Notes: generated by a model from the sequence alone, not told the origin. 64,000 bases of DNA from JAGNZR01 sp051646055 (GCA_051646055.1 JBOFCM010000055.1:10231-74230); one strand, 5' to 3'. Shown: positions 1 to 9,290, counted from the first letter of the stretch. Numbers and translations: made by a program.

Positions 1-976
1 TTTTTTCAGTAAGGTATTTTTCACATATTCCGTAAAAAGCTTTTTCTCCTTTTTCCCTATATTCCTCATTAAGATATCCTAATCTCACTCCCTTCAAAAG
101 AGTATATGCATACATAGCACTTCCACTGGTCTCTAAATAATTCCCCTCTCTTCCTCCAAAATCCAAAACCTGATACCACATTCCGGATTCATCTTGATAT
201 TTTAATAAAGCATCTATCGCTTGTATAAATATTTTTTTTATATTTAGGAACTCATCTTCCATTTTCCCTTCCATTATTTCTAAAATATCTACGAGAGCCA
301 TCACATACCAACCCAAAGATCTAATCCAATACGTATGAGAAAGCCCCGTTTCTTTATCACACCAGAAAACTGACCTACTTTCATCATATCCATGATGAGT
401 CAATCCTGTTTTCTGATCTTTCATTATTCTGTCCACATTCATAATTTGATTATATACATCGTAAAAATTTTTACAATTATTATACTCCACCTCATATTCC
501 ATATAAAATGGCAGAGCCATATATATTCCATCTAACCATACTTGATTTGGATAGATTTTTTTGTGCCAAAAATTACCCTCTTTTGTTCTCGGCTGCTCTT
601 TCAATTGACCAAAAACAGTTTCTATAGCTTTTCTATATTTATCTTTTCCAGTAATTTTATAAAGCTCGAAAAGGACTTTACCCTCATTTATACTATCTAT
701 ATTAAACTCATCTTTACTAAAACCTTTTATACTTCCATCCTTAAAAATATAATAGTCTATAAACTCATCTGCAAATCTAAGATACCTCTCATCTTGAGTC
801 ATCTTATACATTGATAAAACTCCCTTTATCATGCAGCCATCTATATAATTCCATCCCAAAGTTTTTCCCGCACGTATGCCCTCTATATTCCAAAGAGGCA
901 TATCAGGTCTCGAATTTCCGATAAGTTTATCTAAGTATCTCATTATAAATTCATTCAACTGAACTGTATTTTTCAT
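1..976 (-). CDS. GH105 unsaturated galacturonyl/rhamnogalacturonyl hydrolase (C-terminus cut by window edge)
   Basis: About 325 codons are open from an ATG at 976 to the left edge; the last part of the protein lies outside the window. The sequence matches the YteR/YesR type of GH105 hydrolases, (alpha/alpha)6-barrel enzymes that remove the unsaturated uronic acid from the non-reducing end of pectin fragments made by lyases. Visible landmarks are WLDGIYMALPF with the likely general-acid Asp near residue 149, THHGYDES, and WIRSLGWYVMAL. There is no signal peptide, so it should act on imported oligomers in the cytoplasm. Its product, 4-deoxy-5-keto-uronate, is the substrate of the adjacent KduI. 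It was identified by translating the strand directly. Its ribosome site is unusual: an 11-bp hairpin lies between the Shine-Dalgarno and the ATG. Confidence 0.9.
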   Translation of the reverse strand, partial: MKNTVQLNEFIMRYLDKLIGNSRPDMPLWNIEGIRAGKTLGWNYIDGCMIKGVLSMYKMTQDERYLRFADEFIDYYIFKDGSIKGFSKDEFNIDSINEGKVLFELYKITGKDKYRKAIETVFGQLKEQPRTKEGNFWHKKIYPNQVWLDGIYMALPFYMEYEVEYNNCKNFYDVYNQIMNVDRIMKDQKTGLTHHGYDESRSVFWCDKETGLSHTYWIRSLGWYVMALVDILEIMEGKMEDEFLNIKKIFIQAIDALLKYQDESGMWYQVLDFGGREGNYLETSGSAMYAYTLLKGVRLGYLNEEYREKGEKAFYGICEKYLTEK

Positions 977-984
977 TTTTCATT

Positions 985-1012
985 TACGATATAAAAATCT
1001 GTTTATATCGTA
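985..1012 (-). promoter_or_regulatory. Perfect hairpin between Shine-Dalgarno and start codon of the GH105 gene
   Basis: Reading the minus strand, AAGGAGGG (1020-1013) is followed by an 11-bp perfect inverted repeat TACGATATAAA / TTTATATCGTA with a 6-nt loop, then 8 nt, then ATG (976-974). The linear spacing from SD to ATG is too long (36 nt), but folding the hairpin leaves 8 nt. It could be a structure that bridges the ribosome site, or a DNA operator that happens to sit there. Confidence 0.6.
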
Positions 1013-1053
1013 CCCTCCTTTCCTTATTCTTTATCAATATTTCTTTCAGATAA

Positions 1054-1088
1054 CAAAAACCTGAAGTATCACTTACCTCAGGTTTTTG
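1054..1088 (-). terminator. Rho-independent terminator after kduD
   Basis: An 11-bp stem CAAAAACCTGA / TCAGGTTTTTG with a short loop lies just past the kduD stop. It ends the regulator-TRAP-kduID unit and separates it from the GH105 gene, though readthrough is possible because no clear promoter is seen for GH105. Confidence 0.75.
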
Positions 1089-1097
1089 ATTAGTAAA

Positions 1098-1859
1098 TTA
1101 TCTAACTTGCCATCCACCGTCTATAGCAAGAATATGTCCATTTACATAGTTGGATGCTGATGACGACAGGAATATTGCTCCTCCCACCAAATCCTCAGTT
1201 TGCCCCCATCTTGCAGCGGGTATTCTAGAAAGAATCTCTTCATTTCTTTTCTGATCAGCTCTAATTGGTGCTGTATTTGCAGTTTCGATATATCCAGGAG
1301 CTATTGCATTAATCTGAACATTCTCACATGCGAGCTCATTTGCAAAAGCCTTTGTAAGTCCAGCTACTCCATGTTTTGATGCTGTATATGACGGAACAAA
1401 TTTTCCACCTTGAAAACTTAGCATAGAAGCTATGTTTATTATTTTTCCAGATCCTTGTTTTACCATGAATCCAGCAGCTACTTTACTCAAATAATAGATT
1501 GAAGAGAGGTTAAGATTTATTACTGTATTCCAATCCTCATTGCTTCCTTCTAAGATAGGCGATCTTTTAATAGTTCCAGCATTGTTTACAAGAATATCTA
1601 TTCTCCCCATTTTCTCCACACATATTTCAGCTGCTTTCATAGCTATCTCTTCCTTAGAAAGATCCCCAGTTGCAAAAGATATTTTTCTTCCTAAAGCCTC
1701 TACCTCTTTAGTCATCTCTGACATATTGTCATCATTATATGAAAATATAAATAGATCTGCACCAGCTTTCGCCAATCCCATTGCGATAGCATTTCCTATT
1801 CCTGTGTTTCCACCAGTTACCATTGCAATTTTCCCTTCCAGGTTAAACATATTCAACAT
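1098..1859 (-). CDS. kduD: 2-dehydro-3-deoxy-D-gluconate 5-dehydrogenase KduD
   Basis: Short-chain dehydrogenase that reduces 2,5-diketo-3-deoxygluconate (DKII) to 2-keto-3-deoxygluconate (KDG) with NAD(P)H, the last step of unsaturated uronate breakdown before KdgK. The Rossmann TGGNTGIG motif is near residue 15, NNAG follows, and the catalytic YTASK is present. The ATG at 1859 was chosen over an in-frame start at 1895 because AGGAGG lies about 7 nt before it. That start avoids overlap with kduI and gives 253 residues, the length of the E. coli enzyme. kduI lies 22 bp upstream, and the two are surely co-transcribed. Confidence 0.95.
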   Translation of the reverse strand: MLNMFNLEGKIAMVTGGNTGIGNAIAMGLAKAGADLFIFSYNDDNMSEMTKEVEALGRKISFATGDLSKEEIAMKAAEICVEKMGRIDILVNNAGTIKRSPILEGSNEDWNTVINLNLSSIYYLSKVAAGFMVKQGSGKIINIASMLSFQGGKFVPSYTASKHGVAGLTKAFANELACENVQINAIAPGYIETANTAPIRADQKRNEEILSRIPAARWGQTEDLVGGAIFLSSSASNYVNGHILAIDGGWQVR

Positions 1860-1881
1860 AATTACTCCTCCTATTTTTTTA

Positions 1882-2718
1882 TTATCTAAGGTCATCCATC
1901 GCTATGTGGTCCATGTCAGTGAAAGTCTGATTCTCTCCAGCCATTCCCCATATGAACGTATAATTTTTTGTTCCAACACCTGAGTGAATCGACCAAGATG
2001 GAGATATTACAGCTTGCTCATTACCCATCACTATGTGCCTAGTTTCTGTAGGCTCTCCCATCATGTGGAAAACTTTTGTATCCTTCTCCATATCGAAGTA
2101 GAAGTAAACTTCCATTCTTCTTTCATGAGTGTGAGCCTGCATTGTATTCCACACGTTATTTGGAGCAAGTACTGTCATTCCCATTACCAATTGACAAGAC
2201 TTACATACCGCTGGATGAACATATTGGAATATTGTTCTCTTGTTAGAAGTTGAATCATCCCCAAGATGAACTGCATTAGCTTTTGATATATCTATTTTTA
2301 CAATTGGATAAGTTACATGAGCAGGCGAACTGTTTATATAAAACTTTGCAGGAACATTCCCATTCTCAGAAGTGAAAGAAATATCTTTCGAACCCATTCC
2401 GATATATAGCCCGTCTTTTGAGTTAAGAGCATACTCCACTCCATCAACCGTAACTTTTCCAGCTCCTCCTATATTGATGATTCCCATCTCTCTACGCTCA
2501 AGGAAAAACTCAGAGCCAAGCTCTTTACAACCTTCTAACTTAACTTCTCCAGAAACAGGCATTACTCCTCCGGCTATAACTCTGTCCACGTGGGAATAAA
2601 CAAGATTCACTGTATCAGCCACAAAAACTTGTTCTATAAGGTAATGCTTTCTAAGTTCCTTTGTATCATATTTTTTTGAATCTTCAGGATGGTTAGCATA
2701 TCTCACATCTAATTTCAT
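1882..2718 (-). CDS. kduI: 5-keto-4-deoxyuronate isomerase KduI
   Basis: Cupin-fold zinc isomerase that converts 5-keto-4-deoxyuronate (DKI), released from unsaturated galacturonides, into DKII for KduD. The protein has 278 residues, exactly the length of E. coli KduI. The metal-binding cluster is visible in MQAHTHERRMEVYFYFD (two His and a Glu), with a further His in SWSIHSGVG. It is cytoplasmic with no signal peptide. It follows the TRAP transporter genes by 48 bp with a GAGAGG ribosome site, so import and processing of unsaturated uronates are probably expressed together. Confidence 0.96.
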   Translation of the reverse strand: MKLDVRYANHPEDSKKYDTKELRKHYLIEQVFVADTVNLVYSHVDRVIAGGVMPVSGEVKLEGCKELGSEFFLERREMGIINIGGAGKVTVDGVEYALNSKDGLYIGMGSKDISFTSENGNVPAKFYINSSPAHVTYPIVKIDISKANAVHLGDDSTSNKRTIFQYVHPAVCKSCQLVMGMTVLAPNNVWNTMQAHTHERRMEVYFYFDMEKDTKVFHMMGEPTETRHIVMGNEQAVISPSWSIHSGVGTKNYTFIWGMAGENQTFTDMDHIAMDDLR

Positions 2719-2766
2719 TTTTTACCTCTCTTTATTATTTTTTTATTTTTCATAATTTTATAAAGT

Positions 2767-4074
2767 CTACTTGATAAGTCCCAGCAACGTAGGCAGAGCC
2801 AAAGACAGCTGCGGCACAAATATCACAAGTAATAATATCAGCATTGTTACAGCATAGAAGGGCAGAAGTCTTTTAAAAACCTGTTCTATACTTACCCCTC
2901 CAACTTTACACCCTGTAAAAAGTATAGGTCCTACCGGCGGAGTTATAGTTCCTATGCATAAGTTGAATACTATCATAATTCCAAAATGGATAGGATTCAT
3001 TCCAAAACTCTGCGCTATAGGCAAAAATATCGGTGTAAAAATAAGAACTGCAGGAGTAGGATCCATAAATGTTCCTATGATTAACATAAGTACATTCATT
3101 ATTACAAGTATAACTGCATAACTATCTGTTATACCCATAATGGATTTGGCTATAATCTGTGGAATATTTGTAAAAGCCATTACCCAAGACATTATCGAAG
3201 AAACTCCTATCATGAATATAACTATTGAAGTCATCTGTGCTGAAGAAAAAAGAATCTTAGGAAGATCTTTAATACCTATTTCTCTGTATATAAAAGACAA
3301 TAACAAAGAGTAAACAACAGCTATAGCTGATCCCTCAGTAGCAGTAAATACCCCTTTCAGAATCCCTCCAATAACAATTACTATCAGAAGTAAACTCGGT
3401 ACTGCATCCAATATTATTCTGAAACTCTCATTTAAAGTAGTTTTTTCTTTATTGACATAATTCTCTTTTTTAGCCATTATCGCAGCTATAATCATTACTC
3501 CCAGTCCCCACAATATTCCAGGAAGATATCCAGCTATAAAAAGAGCTGATATAGATACACTTCCCGCTACTGTAGAATACACTATCAATGTATTGCTCGG
3601 CGGAATCAACATCCCTGTTGGGGCTGACGCTATATTTACTGCCGCACTATAGTCAAGCTTATAACCTTCAGCTTTCTCAATAGGACCTATCGTTCCTCCA
3701 ACTGCAGCTGCAGCTGCAACTCCAGATCCGCTTATAGCACCAAAAAGCATGTTTGCAACTATATTAGACTGAGCTAATGATCCTGGGAGTTTTCCCCCAA
3801 TCAATTTTGCACAATTTATCAGTCGAAGTGCTATTCCTCCGTTGTTCATTATGTTTCCTGCAAGAATAAAGAAAGGAATAGCAACTAAAGAGAACGAATT
3901 CGTCCCTATGAATAATCTCTGTGCTGATGTCACCATCGCACCCTCAAAAGGAAGAACCATCAACATTGAAAGGGTCGATGCAAATCCTATACTTATACTA
4001 ATAGGAACTCCTATCAGCAACAGAATTGGTAGTGATGTAAACATAATTAAACCTGTCTGTAATGCCAAATTCAT
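2767..4074 (-). CDS. dctM: TRAP transporter large permease (DctM family)
   Basis: Large membrane subunit of a tripartite ATP-independent periplasmic transporter, 435 residues with about 12 hydrophobic segments. It carries DctM-type repeats such as GGTIGPIEKAEGYKLDYSAAVN and FNLCIGTITPPVGPILF. It moves a carboxylated substrate with an ion gradient. Together with DctQ and DctP just upstream it forms a full set. The flanking gntR and kduID genes suggest the substrate is a hexuronate, DKI, or a small unsaturated galacturonide. That substrate call is inference from context, because TRAP sequence alone does not define it. Confidence 0.9.
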   Translation of the reverse strand: MNLALQTGLIMFTSLPILLLIGVPISISIGFASTLSMLMVLPFEGAMVTSAQRLFIGTNSFSLVAIPFFILAGNIMNNGGIALRLINCAKLIGGKLPGSLAQSNIVANMLFGAISGSGVAAAAAVGGTIGPIEKAEGYKLDYSAAVNIASAPTGMLIPPSNTLIVYSTVAGSVSISALFIAGYLPGILWGLGVMIIAAIMAKKENYVNKEKTTLNESFRIILDAVPSLLLIVIVIGGILKGVFTATEGSAIAVVYSLLLSFIYREIGIKDLPKILFSSAQMTSIVIFMIGVSSIMSWVMAFTNIPQIIAKSIMGITDSYAVILVIMNVLMLIIGTFMDPTPAVLIFTPIFLPIAQSFGMNPIHFGIMIVFNLCIGTITPPVGPILFTGCKVGGVSIEQVFKRLLPFYAVTMLILLLVIFVPQLSLALPTLLGLIK

Positions 4075-4105
4075 ATTTTTCTCCTAATCTTAGTAATTTT
4101 TACAA

Positions 4106-4597
4106 TCAGCTATTTTTACCGATTATTTTTTTCATATTTAAAACCGAATAAAATAGTACGAAAACTCCACTCAAAGGGATTGCTGCATATATGACTCCTA
4201 CAGGAATCTGAAGCGCTGCATCTACCTGTACCATCTGCCTCATAGAAGACTGATATCCTCCCACAACAAGTACTCCCAGGGTAAATATGAATATTATAAC
4301 CTCTTGAATAACATCACATATCATTCCAATCTTAGGAGGCAATTTATCTTTTATAAACACTATCTGCATATGTTCTCTCTTTCCAAAAATAAATGCAGAT
4401 CCGAACAAAACCAGCCATATGAAAAGGTACTGGCACAACTGCTCTGTTACTGTACTCGGTTTATTGAAAACATACCTTGTGAAAACCTGCCAACTTACCA
4501 ATACAGTCATAATTATCATTATTACAGTACAAAACAACTCTATTATTTTATCTATTAAATTTCTAAATTTTTCCATTTTATTAGATATTTCCCCCAC
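4106..4597 (-). CDS. dctQ: TRAP transporter small permease (DctQ family)
   Basis: Four-helix small membrane subunit of the TRAP system, 163 residues. It has the characteristic SWQVFTRYVFNKPSTVTEQL stretch after the first helix and a second pair of helices near the C-terminus. The start given is a GTG with GGGGAAGAA just ahead; an ATG seven codons later (at 4576) is an alternative. It lies between dctP and dctM with short gaps, in the usual P-Q-M order. Confidence 0.88.
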   Translation of the reverse strand: MGEISNKMEKFRNLIDKIIELFCTVIMIIMTVLVSWQVFTRYVFNKPSTVTEQLCQYLFIWLVLFGSAFIFGKREHMQIVFIKDKLPPKIGMICDVIQEVIIFIFTLGVLVVGGYQSSMRQMVQVDAALQIPVGVIYAAIPLSGVFVLFYSVLNMKKIIGKNS

Positions 4598-4633
4598 TTC
4601 TTCCCCTGATTCTTTGAGTCAGGAGACAGTTTT

Positions 4634-5638
4634 TTAATTTGTTAAAGACCTCATTCCCTCGTAGATTTTTTTCGTTATATCTGATGAGTTTATTACGCTT
4701 TCCTGTAACGGCTTTACATTTTCCTGGAAAGAAGCCATAGATATTTCTATGAAAGTCGCCCCATTTTCTTCGGCTATTTTTTTAGCAGAATGAACATTTT
4801 CTTGCCAAGCTTCAAATTCAGATTCAACTGATTCTTTTACAAGTTTATCAAATATTTTTCTGTTATCTTCCGACATTCCATTGTAAGTCTTTTCATTGAT
4901 AATTATCAAGTCTGGAACCATCAAGTGATTAGTATATGAGAAATATTTTGCAATCTCATAATGCTTAAGATCTGCGTAAGTTACTTCATTATTCTCTCCG
5001 CCTTCTAATACACCTTGCTGAATAGCTGTATAAACCTCTCCTTGAGCCATAGGAGTTCCAACTCCTCCCATGAGATCAACCATTCTCTTCATCGTATCAG
5101 ACTGCATTACTCTGATTTTATAACCTTTCATATCTTCGGGTTTTTCTATAGGTTTATTAGTATAGATAGATCTTGCACCCGCTGTATAAGCTCCCACAAC
5201 TTCAAATCCATTTTTATTTACAGATTTGAAAAGATCAGTTAATACTCCAGAAAGAAAAACATCTTTCTGATGATCAATGCTGTCATATACATAAGGAAGA
5301 CCTATTACAGCAAAATCTCTATTGAAGTTCTCCACAACCGGATTCCCCACAACCGCCATCTGAATAACACCGTTTTGAACAAGTTCAGTAGCCGCTCTCT
5401 GATCTCCAAGAAGTGAGTTCGGAGAAATTTCTAATTTATATTCTCCTCCAGTTTCTTTCTCGAGCTTTTCTCCAAACTCTTTAAGTGCTTTATACTGTGG
5501 ATGTGCTTCCGACTGATTAAAAGCAACCTTTAACGTATTAGCTTTTTTACTCGCTCCCTCTTTCTTATCTCCTGAACATCCTGTAAAAATTCCCAAGGCA
5601 AAAATCAATCCTACTCCCAATCCAAATATTTTTTTCAT
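4634..5638 (-). CDS. dctP: TRAP transporter substrate-binding protein (DctP family)
   Basis: Periplasmic solute receptor of the TRAP transporter, 334 residues. A lipoprotein signal is visible: hydrophobic segment, then the lipobox-like FTGC, so it is likely anchored to the inner membrane. The family Arg that binds the substrate carboxylate is probably the Arg in GYKIRVMQSD. EGGENNEVTY is the usual ligand-contact region. The gene lies 41 bp after the GntR regulator and starts the dctP-dctQ-dctM-kduI-kduD run. Its likely ligand is a uronate or unsaturated uronide, by context. Confidence 0.9.
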   Translation of the reverse strand: MKKIFGLGVGLIFALGIFTGCSGDKKEGASKKANTLKVAFNQSEAHPQYKALKEFGEKLEKETGGEYKLEISPNSLLGDQRAATELVQNGVIQMAVVGNPVVENFNRDFAVIGLPYVYDSIDHQKDVFLSGVLTDLFKSVNKNGFEVVGAYTAGARSIYTNKPIEKPEDMKGYKIRVMQSDTMKRMVDLMGGVGTPMAQGEVYTAIQQGVLEGGENNEVTYADLKHYEIAKYFSYTNHLMVPDLIIINEKTYNGMSEDNRKIFDKLVKESVESEFEAWQENVHSAKKIAEENGATFIEISMASFQENVKPLQESVINSSDITKKIYEGMRSLTN

Positions 5639-5679
5639 AATCTACACTCCTTTATATAATTATTTTTTTAGTACCTTTT

Positions 5680-6351
5680 CTAGATTTTATAAAAATAATT
5701 TGCAAATTCCCCACCAATAAATTCCTGCAATCTTTTTATCCCACTATGAAGATGCTTTTTTACAATCTCATCAAGCTGCTCATATTCACATTCTTTTATA
5801 ATTTCAACTATTTTTTTGTGATCTTCATAAATAGCCTTAAAGTTTTTCACCTCAACTATATCCAACATCCTGAATCTTCTATAATGTATTTGAGCTTTCT
5901 CTATCTGTTCCCATACAAAAATATTCTTCGTCGCACTAAACCACAATTTATGAAACTCACAATCCAACTCATAAAACTCTTCCGGTTCAAATTTTTTTCT
6001 TAGAAGAAGTTCCTGCAATTTTAAGTTGTATTCAAGTTCAGCCAAAAACCTATCATCTTTCATATCCATAATGTCTCGAATTACAGATTTTTCAATGGCA
6101 ATCCTCATATAAATACTCTGCTTTATTATATCCATATCCAGTAAAGTCACATAACTTGATTTGAATGGAATACTTTGGATAAGCCCTGTTGACTTTAGTT
6201 TATGCATTATATCCCTACTGGGCGTCCTTGAAACCCCATATTTCTCACATATTTCTTGTTCTGTTATAATCTGACCAGGTTTGTATTCAAGATTCATTAT
6301 CTTGTTTTCTAAATCCTCATAAATCCTCTCACTATTATTTTTTTCTGACAT
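5680..6351 (-). CDS. GntR-family (FCD) regulator of hexuronate/TRAP operon
   Basis: Transcription regulator of 223 residues with an N-terminal winged helix (EQEICEKYGVSRTPSRDIMHKL) and a C-terminal FCD helical domain. Probable metal ligands are visible in LDCEFHKLWF, YEDHKKI and VKKHLHSGI. The ATG at 6351 was chosen because upstream in-frame codons read through the promoter and operator DNA. It heads the TRAP-kduID unit. Its promoter is overlaid by inverted repeats, so self-repression relieved by a uronate is likely. The family resembles UxuR/ExuR, whose operators are also centred on GTATAC. It is distinct from the second GntR gene at 17.1 kb. Confidence 0.88.
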   Translation of the reverse strand: MSEKNNSERIYEDLENKIMNLEYKPGQIITEQEICEKYGVSRTPSRDIMHKLKSTGLIQSIPFKSSYVTLLDMDIIKQSIYMRIAIEKSVIRDIMDMKDDRFLAELEYNLKLQELLLRKKFEPEEFYELDCEFHKLWFSATKNIFVWEQIEKAQIHYRRFRMLDIVEVKNFKAIYEDHKKIVEIIKECEYEQLDEIVKKHLHSGIKRLQEFIGGEFANYFYKI

Positions 6352-6386
6352 CTTTAGACCCTTTCTATTCAAAATAATTCCAGCCG

Positions 6387-6444
6387 TTGTATACATTGTA
6401 TACCATACAATCGAAAGTATACAATCACCTCCAGAATTTGTCAA
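6387..6444 (-). promoter_or_regulatory. gntR-TRAP promoter with GTATAC operator array
   Basis: On the minus strand the -35 is TTGACA (6444-6439), the spacer is 17 bp and the -10 is TATACT (6421-6416). The -10 and the next 30 bp are covered by repeats: ATTGTATACCATACAAT (6395-6411) is a 7-bp inverted repeat with a 3-bp centre, and GTATAC appears three times between 6389 and 6422. A bound dimer here would block RNA polymerase, as expected for repression by a GntR protein. Confidence 0.8.
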
Positions 6445-6517
6445 CAACTTTTTTGAAGTTTTTAGTGTTTTTTTAGTTTCTTTATTTCTTAAAAAATACA
6501 TTCCAATATTAAAAACC

Positions 6518-6551
6518 AACAAAAAAGAGGGTATCACCCCTCTTTTTTGTT
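6518..6551 (-). terminator. Terminator at end of the uxa operon
   Basis: A 14-bp perfect stem AACAAAAAAGAGGG / CCCTCTTTTTTGTT overlaps the uxaC stop codon and is followed by T-rich sequence on the minus strand. It separates uxaC from the gntR promoter. Confidence 0.88.
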
Positions 6552-7959
6552 AGTCTTGTATTCCAAAATATGATTCTGCGTTGTTATAAGATATATCTTG
6601 AACTATCTTTCCTAAAATTTCATAATTTTCAGGAAACTCACCATTTTCTACCCAACTTCCCAACAAATTACACAATATTCTTCTGAAATACTCATGTCTC
6701 GTGTATGAAAGAAAGCTTCTAGAATCAGTTAGCATCCCTACAAATCTTGCAAGAAGCCCCAAATTCCCTAACGCCCTCATCTGTTCAACCATTCCGTCTC
6801 TTTGGTCACAAAACCACCATCCGGATCCAAATTGAATTTTGCCTGGTATTCCACCACCTTGAAAACACCCTATCATAGTTCCTAAAACATAGTTATCTTT
6901 GGGATTCAGGCAATATAGGATTGTCTTAGGAAGCTCATCTGTCAAGTCCAACCTGTTTAAAAATTTTCCAAGCTCTAATGCATAGTTGCTGTCACCTATG
7001 GAATCAAAACCAGTGTCTGCACCTAGTTTTTCAAACATTCTATCAGAGTTATTCCTTATAGCCCCCGTATGAATCTGCATAACCCACAATCTCTTATTAT
7101 ACTCCTTTCCTAACCAAACAAGGAGTTCTCCCTTGTACTTATTCACCTCTTCTAATGAAATTTTTTCTCTCTGTAACCCTTTCCAAAAAATACTTTCCAA
7201 TTCTTCTTCAGTCGCTGCCTCATACACTATACTGTCCAAACCATGATCCGACACTATACACCCTGCCGATTGAAAAAACTCCATTCTCATTTCAAGAGCT
7301 TTTTTAAGTTTACCATATGATGAAATTTCAAATCCTACAATTTCAGAAAGTTTTTTCACCCATTCTACAAACCCCTCTTTTTCTATATTAATTCCCTTGT
7401 CAGGACGAAATGTTGGAAGAACCTTCACGCCAAAGCTCTCATCATTTTTAAGCTTTATATGGTATTCAAGGCTATCTGTCGGATCATCTGTGGTACACAA
7501 AGCAGTTACTCCAGAACGAATTATAAGATTTCTGGCACTAAATCCATCCTGTTGCAACATCTCATTACAACAATCAAATATTTTATCTGAATTTTCAGAA
7601 GTCAACACTTCTTCTATTCCAAAATACCTCTTCAGTTCCAAATGTGTCCAGTGATAAAGCGGATTCCCTATTGCAAGTTCTACTGTTCTCGCCCACTCTC
7701 TAAACTTCTCTCTATCGTCTGCCTGAGTTCCAGTTATTTTATCCTCCAAAACTCCATTGCTACGCATAGCCCTCCACTTATAATGATCTCCACCTAGCCA
7801 TAGTTCACTTATATTTTTATATTTTTTATCTTCCCAAATTTCTTGGGGATTTAAGTGACAATGAAAATCAAATATCGGCATCTCTTTACTGTAACTGTGA
7901 TATAGTTTTTTAGCTACTTCTCCTTCTAAGAGAAAATTTTCACACATAAATTTTTTCAT
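6550..7959 (-). CDS. uxaC: Uronate isomerase UxaC
   Basis: Isomerises D-galacturonate to D-tagaturonate (and D-glucuronate to D-fructuronate), the first step of the Ashwell pathway. The 469-residue length matches E. coli UxaC (470). Metal-binding FDFHCHL lies near residue 30, and MQIHTGAIRNNSDRMF carries the family His motif. It is the last gene of the long minus-strand operon, 14 bp after the sugar-binding lipoprotein gene, with AGGAGG 5 nt before its ATG. A terminator overlaps its stop codon. Cytoplasmic. Confidence 0.96.
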   Translation of the reverse strand: MKKFMCENFLLEGEVAKKLYHSYSKEMPIFDFHCHLNPQEIWEDKKYKNISELWLGGDHYKWRAMRSNGVLEDKITGTQADDREKFREWARTVELAIGNPLYHWTHLELKRYFGIEEVLTSENSDKIFDCCNEMLQQDGFSARNLIIRSGVTALCTTDDPTDSLEYHIKLKNDESFGVKVLPTFRPDKGINIEKEGFVEWVKKLSEIVGFEISSYGKLKKALEMRMEFFQSAGCIVSDHGLDSIVYEAATEEELESIFWKGLQREKISLEEVNKYKGELLVWLGKEYNKRLWVMQIHTGAIRNNSDRMFEKLGADTGFDSIGDSNYALELGKFLNRLDLTDELPKTILYCLNPKDNYVLGTMIGCFQGGGIPGKIQFGSGWWFCDQRDGMVEQMRALGNLGLLARFVGMLTDSRSFLSYTRHEYFRRILCNLLGSWVENGEFPENYEILGKIVQDISYNNAESYFGIQD

Positions 7960-7973
7960 TTTTCCTCCTAATT

Positions 7974-9272
7974 TTACTTTGCATTCACTAGAAATTCATT
8001 AACTTTATTAACTATAGTTTCTGCTGCCTCTCTCTCTGTTATTTTTCCATACCCCAACTTTTCAACAGTATCTCTGTATAATGCTTGTAAAACTTTATTT
8101 TCAAATTTAGGACTTAGTGTCCCCCCTTGAAAGGCCAAAACCTTTTGATTTCCTTCATATGCTATTCCATTTAAAATTCCAGCTTCTTTAAGAATTTTAT
8201 CAGCTACTTTATTGGCAGGTATTCCTCTAGATGTTTTAAGAATTTTTACTCCCTCTTCATCTGTCGTTATAAAATGGATAAATTTAGCTGCAGCTTCAGG
8301 ATTTTTACTGTTTTTGTTAATTGCAAAAGCCATAGATATTTTATTAAAAGCCGATTTATGAGGTCCAAAATCTTTAGGAAATTCTCCTACCGCTAATTTC
8401 ATTGGTTTCTCCAGAGAATCTTGCCACTTTTGCGCAGCGCTATCCCATTCATAAGTTCCATCATATTCACCCTTTATCCAAGACGGATGTTGATCAAGCG
8501 GAACATTTCCAGCTCCTGCCCTCAATGCCATTGATGGAACCACTCCATCTTTTACTAAATCAGTATAAAACTTAAAACCATTTTCTAATTCATCTACACT
8601 ATAAGACACCTGATCCCCAGTTATAAACCCTTTTCCCGTTTCCTGTTCTAATTTATAGAGAATAAGAAGAAAAGCAGCATACTGGTCTAAATCCATTGCA
8701 TAGTTTCCTGCTCCTAATTTTTCTTTTAGAACTTTTGCCGAATTTTTGATTTCTTCAAAACTCGTAGGCAGCTTAAGACCAGCTTTCTCGTACATCGTCT
8801 CGTTGAAATAAAAAACCTTTCCTGTTACCCCCTGAGGAATAGCGTTTAATTTTCCATTTATAGTTGTGGCAGAAAGTAATTCCTCTGGATAATTTTCAAC
8901 TTGAAGAATATCTTTCATTTTACTTAAATCATAGAATCCATCTCCATTTTTAGAAAATGTAAATAGCCAGTCCCAATTAACTTGCATAACATCCGGTGCT
9001 GTATTTCCAACTATCTGAGTAGTTATTTTTTCTACATGCCCTTGCCAACCGCTGTATTCTGGAACAATTTTTATCCCAGGATTTTTGGTTTCGAAAGCTT
9101 TTATAGCTTCTAGAGTAAGATTGTGTCTTTCATCTCCCCCCCACCATGACACTCTCAATGTTACGTCATCTTTATTTACCGGCGTTTTCGCTGTGGATTT
9201 TTCTTTTTCACCGCAGGCAGCCACCCCCAAAATCGTTATAGCTAACGCTATTTTTTTTATTTTTTCTTTCAT
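7974..9272 (-). CDS. ABC sugar-binding lipoprotein (family 1 solute-binding protein)
   Basis: Extracytoplasmic solute receptor of 432 residues for the ABC importer encoded in the same operon. It has a short signal with lipobox-like VAAC, then a family 1 sugar-binding fold (VSWWGGDERHNLTLEAIKAFE at the N-terminus, AINKNSKNPEAAAKFIHF near the C-terminus). Placed among GH28 and uxa genes, it probably binds oligogalacturonides or galacturonate, like TogB of pectinolytic enterobacteria; this is context-based. AAGGAG lies 7 nt before the ATG. Confidence 0.88.
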   Translation of the reverse strand: MKEKIKKIALAITILGVAACGEKEKSTAKTPVNKDDVTLRVSWWGGDERHNLTLEAIKAFETKNPGIKIVPEYSGWQGHVEKITTQIVGNTAPDVMQVNWDWLFTFSKNGDGFYDLSKMKDILQVENYPEELLSATTINGKLNAIPQGVTGKVFYFNETMYEKAGLKLPTSFEEIKNSAKVLKEKLGAGNYAMDLDQYAAFLLILYKLEQETGKGFITGDQVSYSVDELENGFKFYTDLVKDGVVPSMALRAGAGNVPLDQHPSWIKGEYDGTYEWDSAAQKWQDSLEKPMKLAVGEFPKDFGPHKSAFNKISMAFAINKNSKNPEAAAKFIHFITTDEEGVKILKTSRGIPANKVADKILKEAGILNGIAYEGNQKVLAFQGGTLSPKFENKVLQALYRDTVEKLGYGKITEREAAETIVNKVNEFLVNAK

Positions 9273-9290
9273 GTCACTTCTCCTTTCCCA

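Noticed and set aside
1540..1983. A 147-codon open frame opposite kduD and kduI
   Set aside because: Antisense shadow spanning two clear genes, without ribosome site or recognisable motif.
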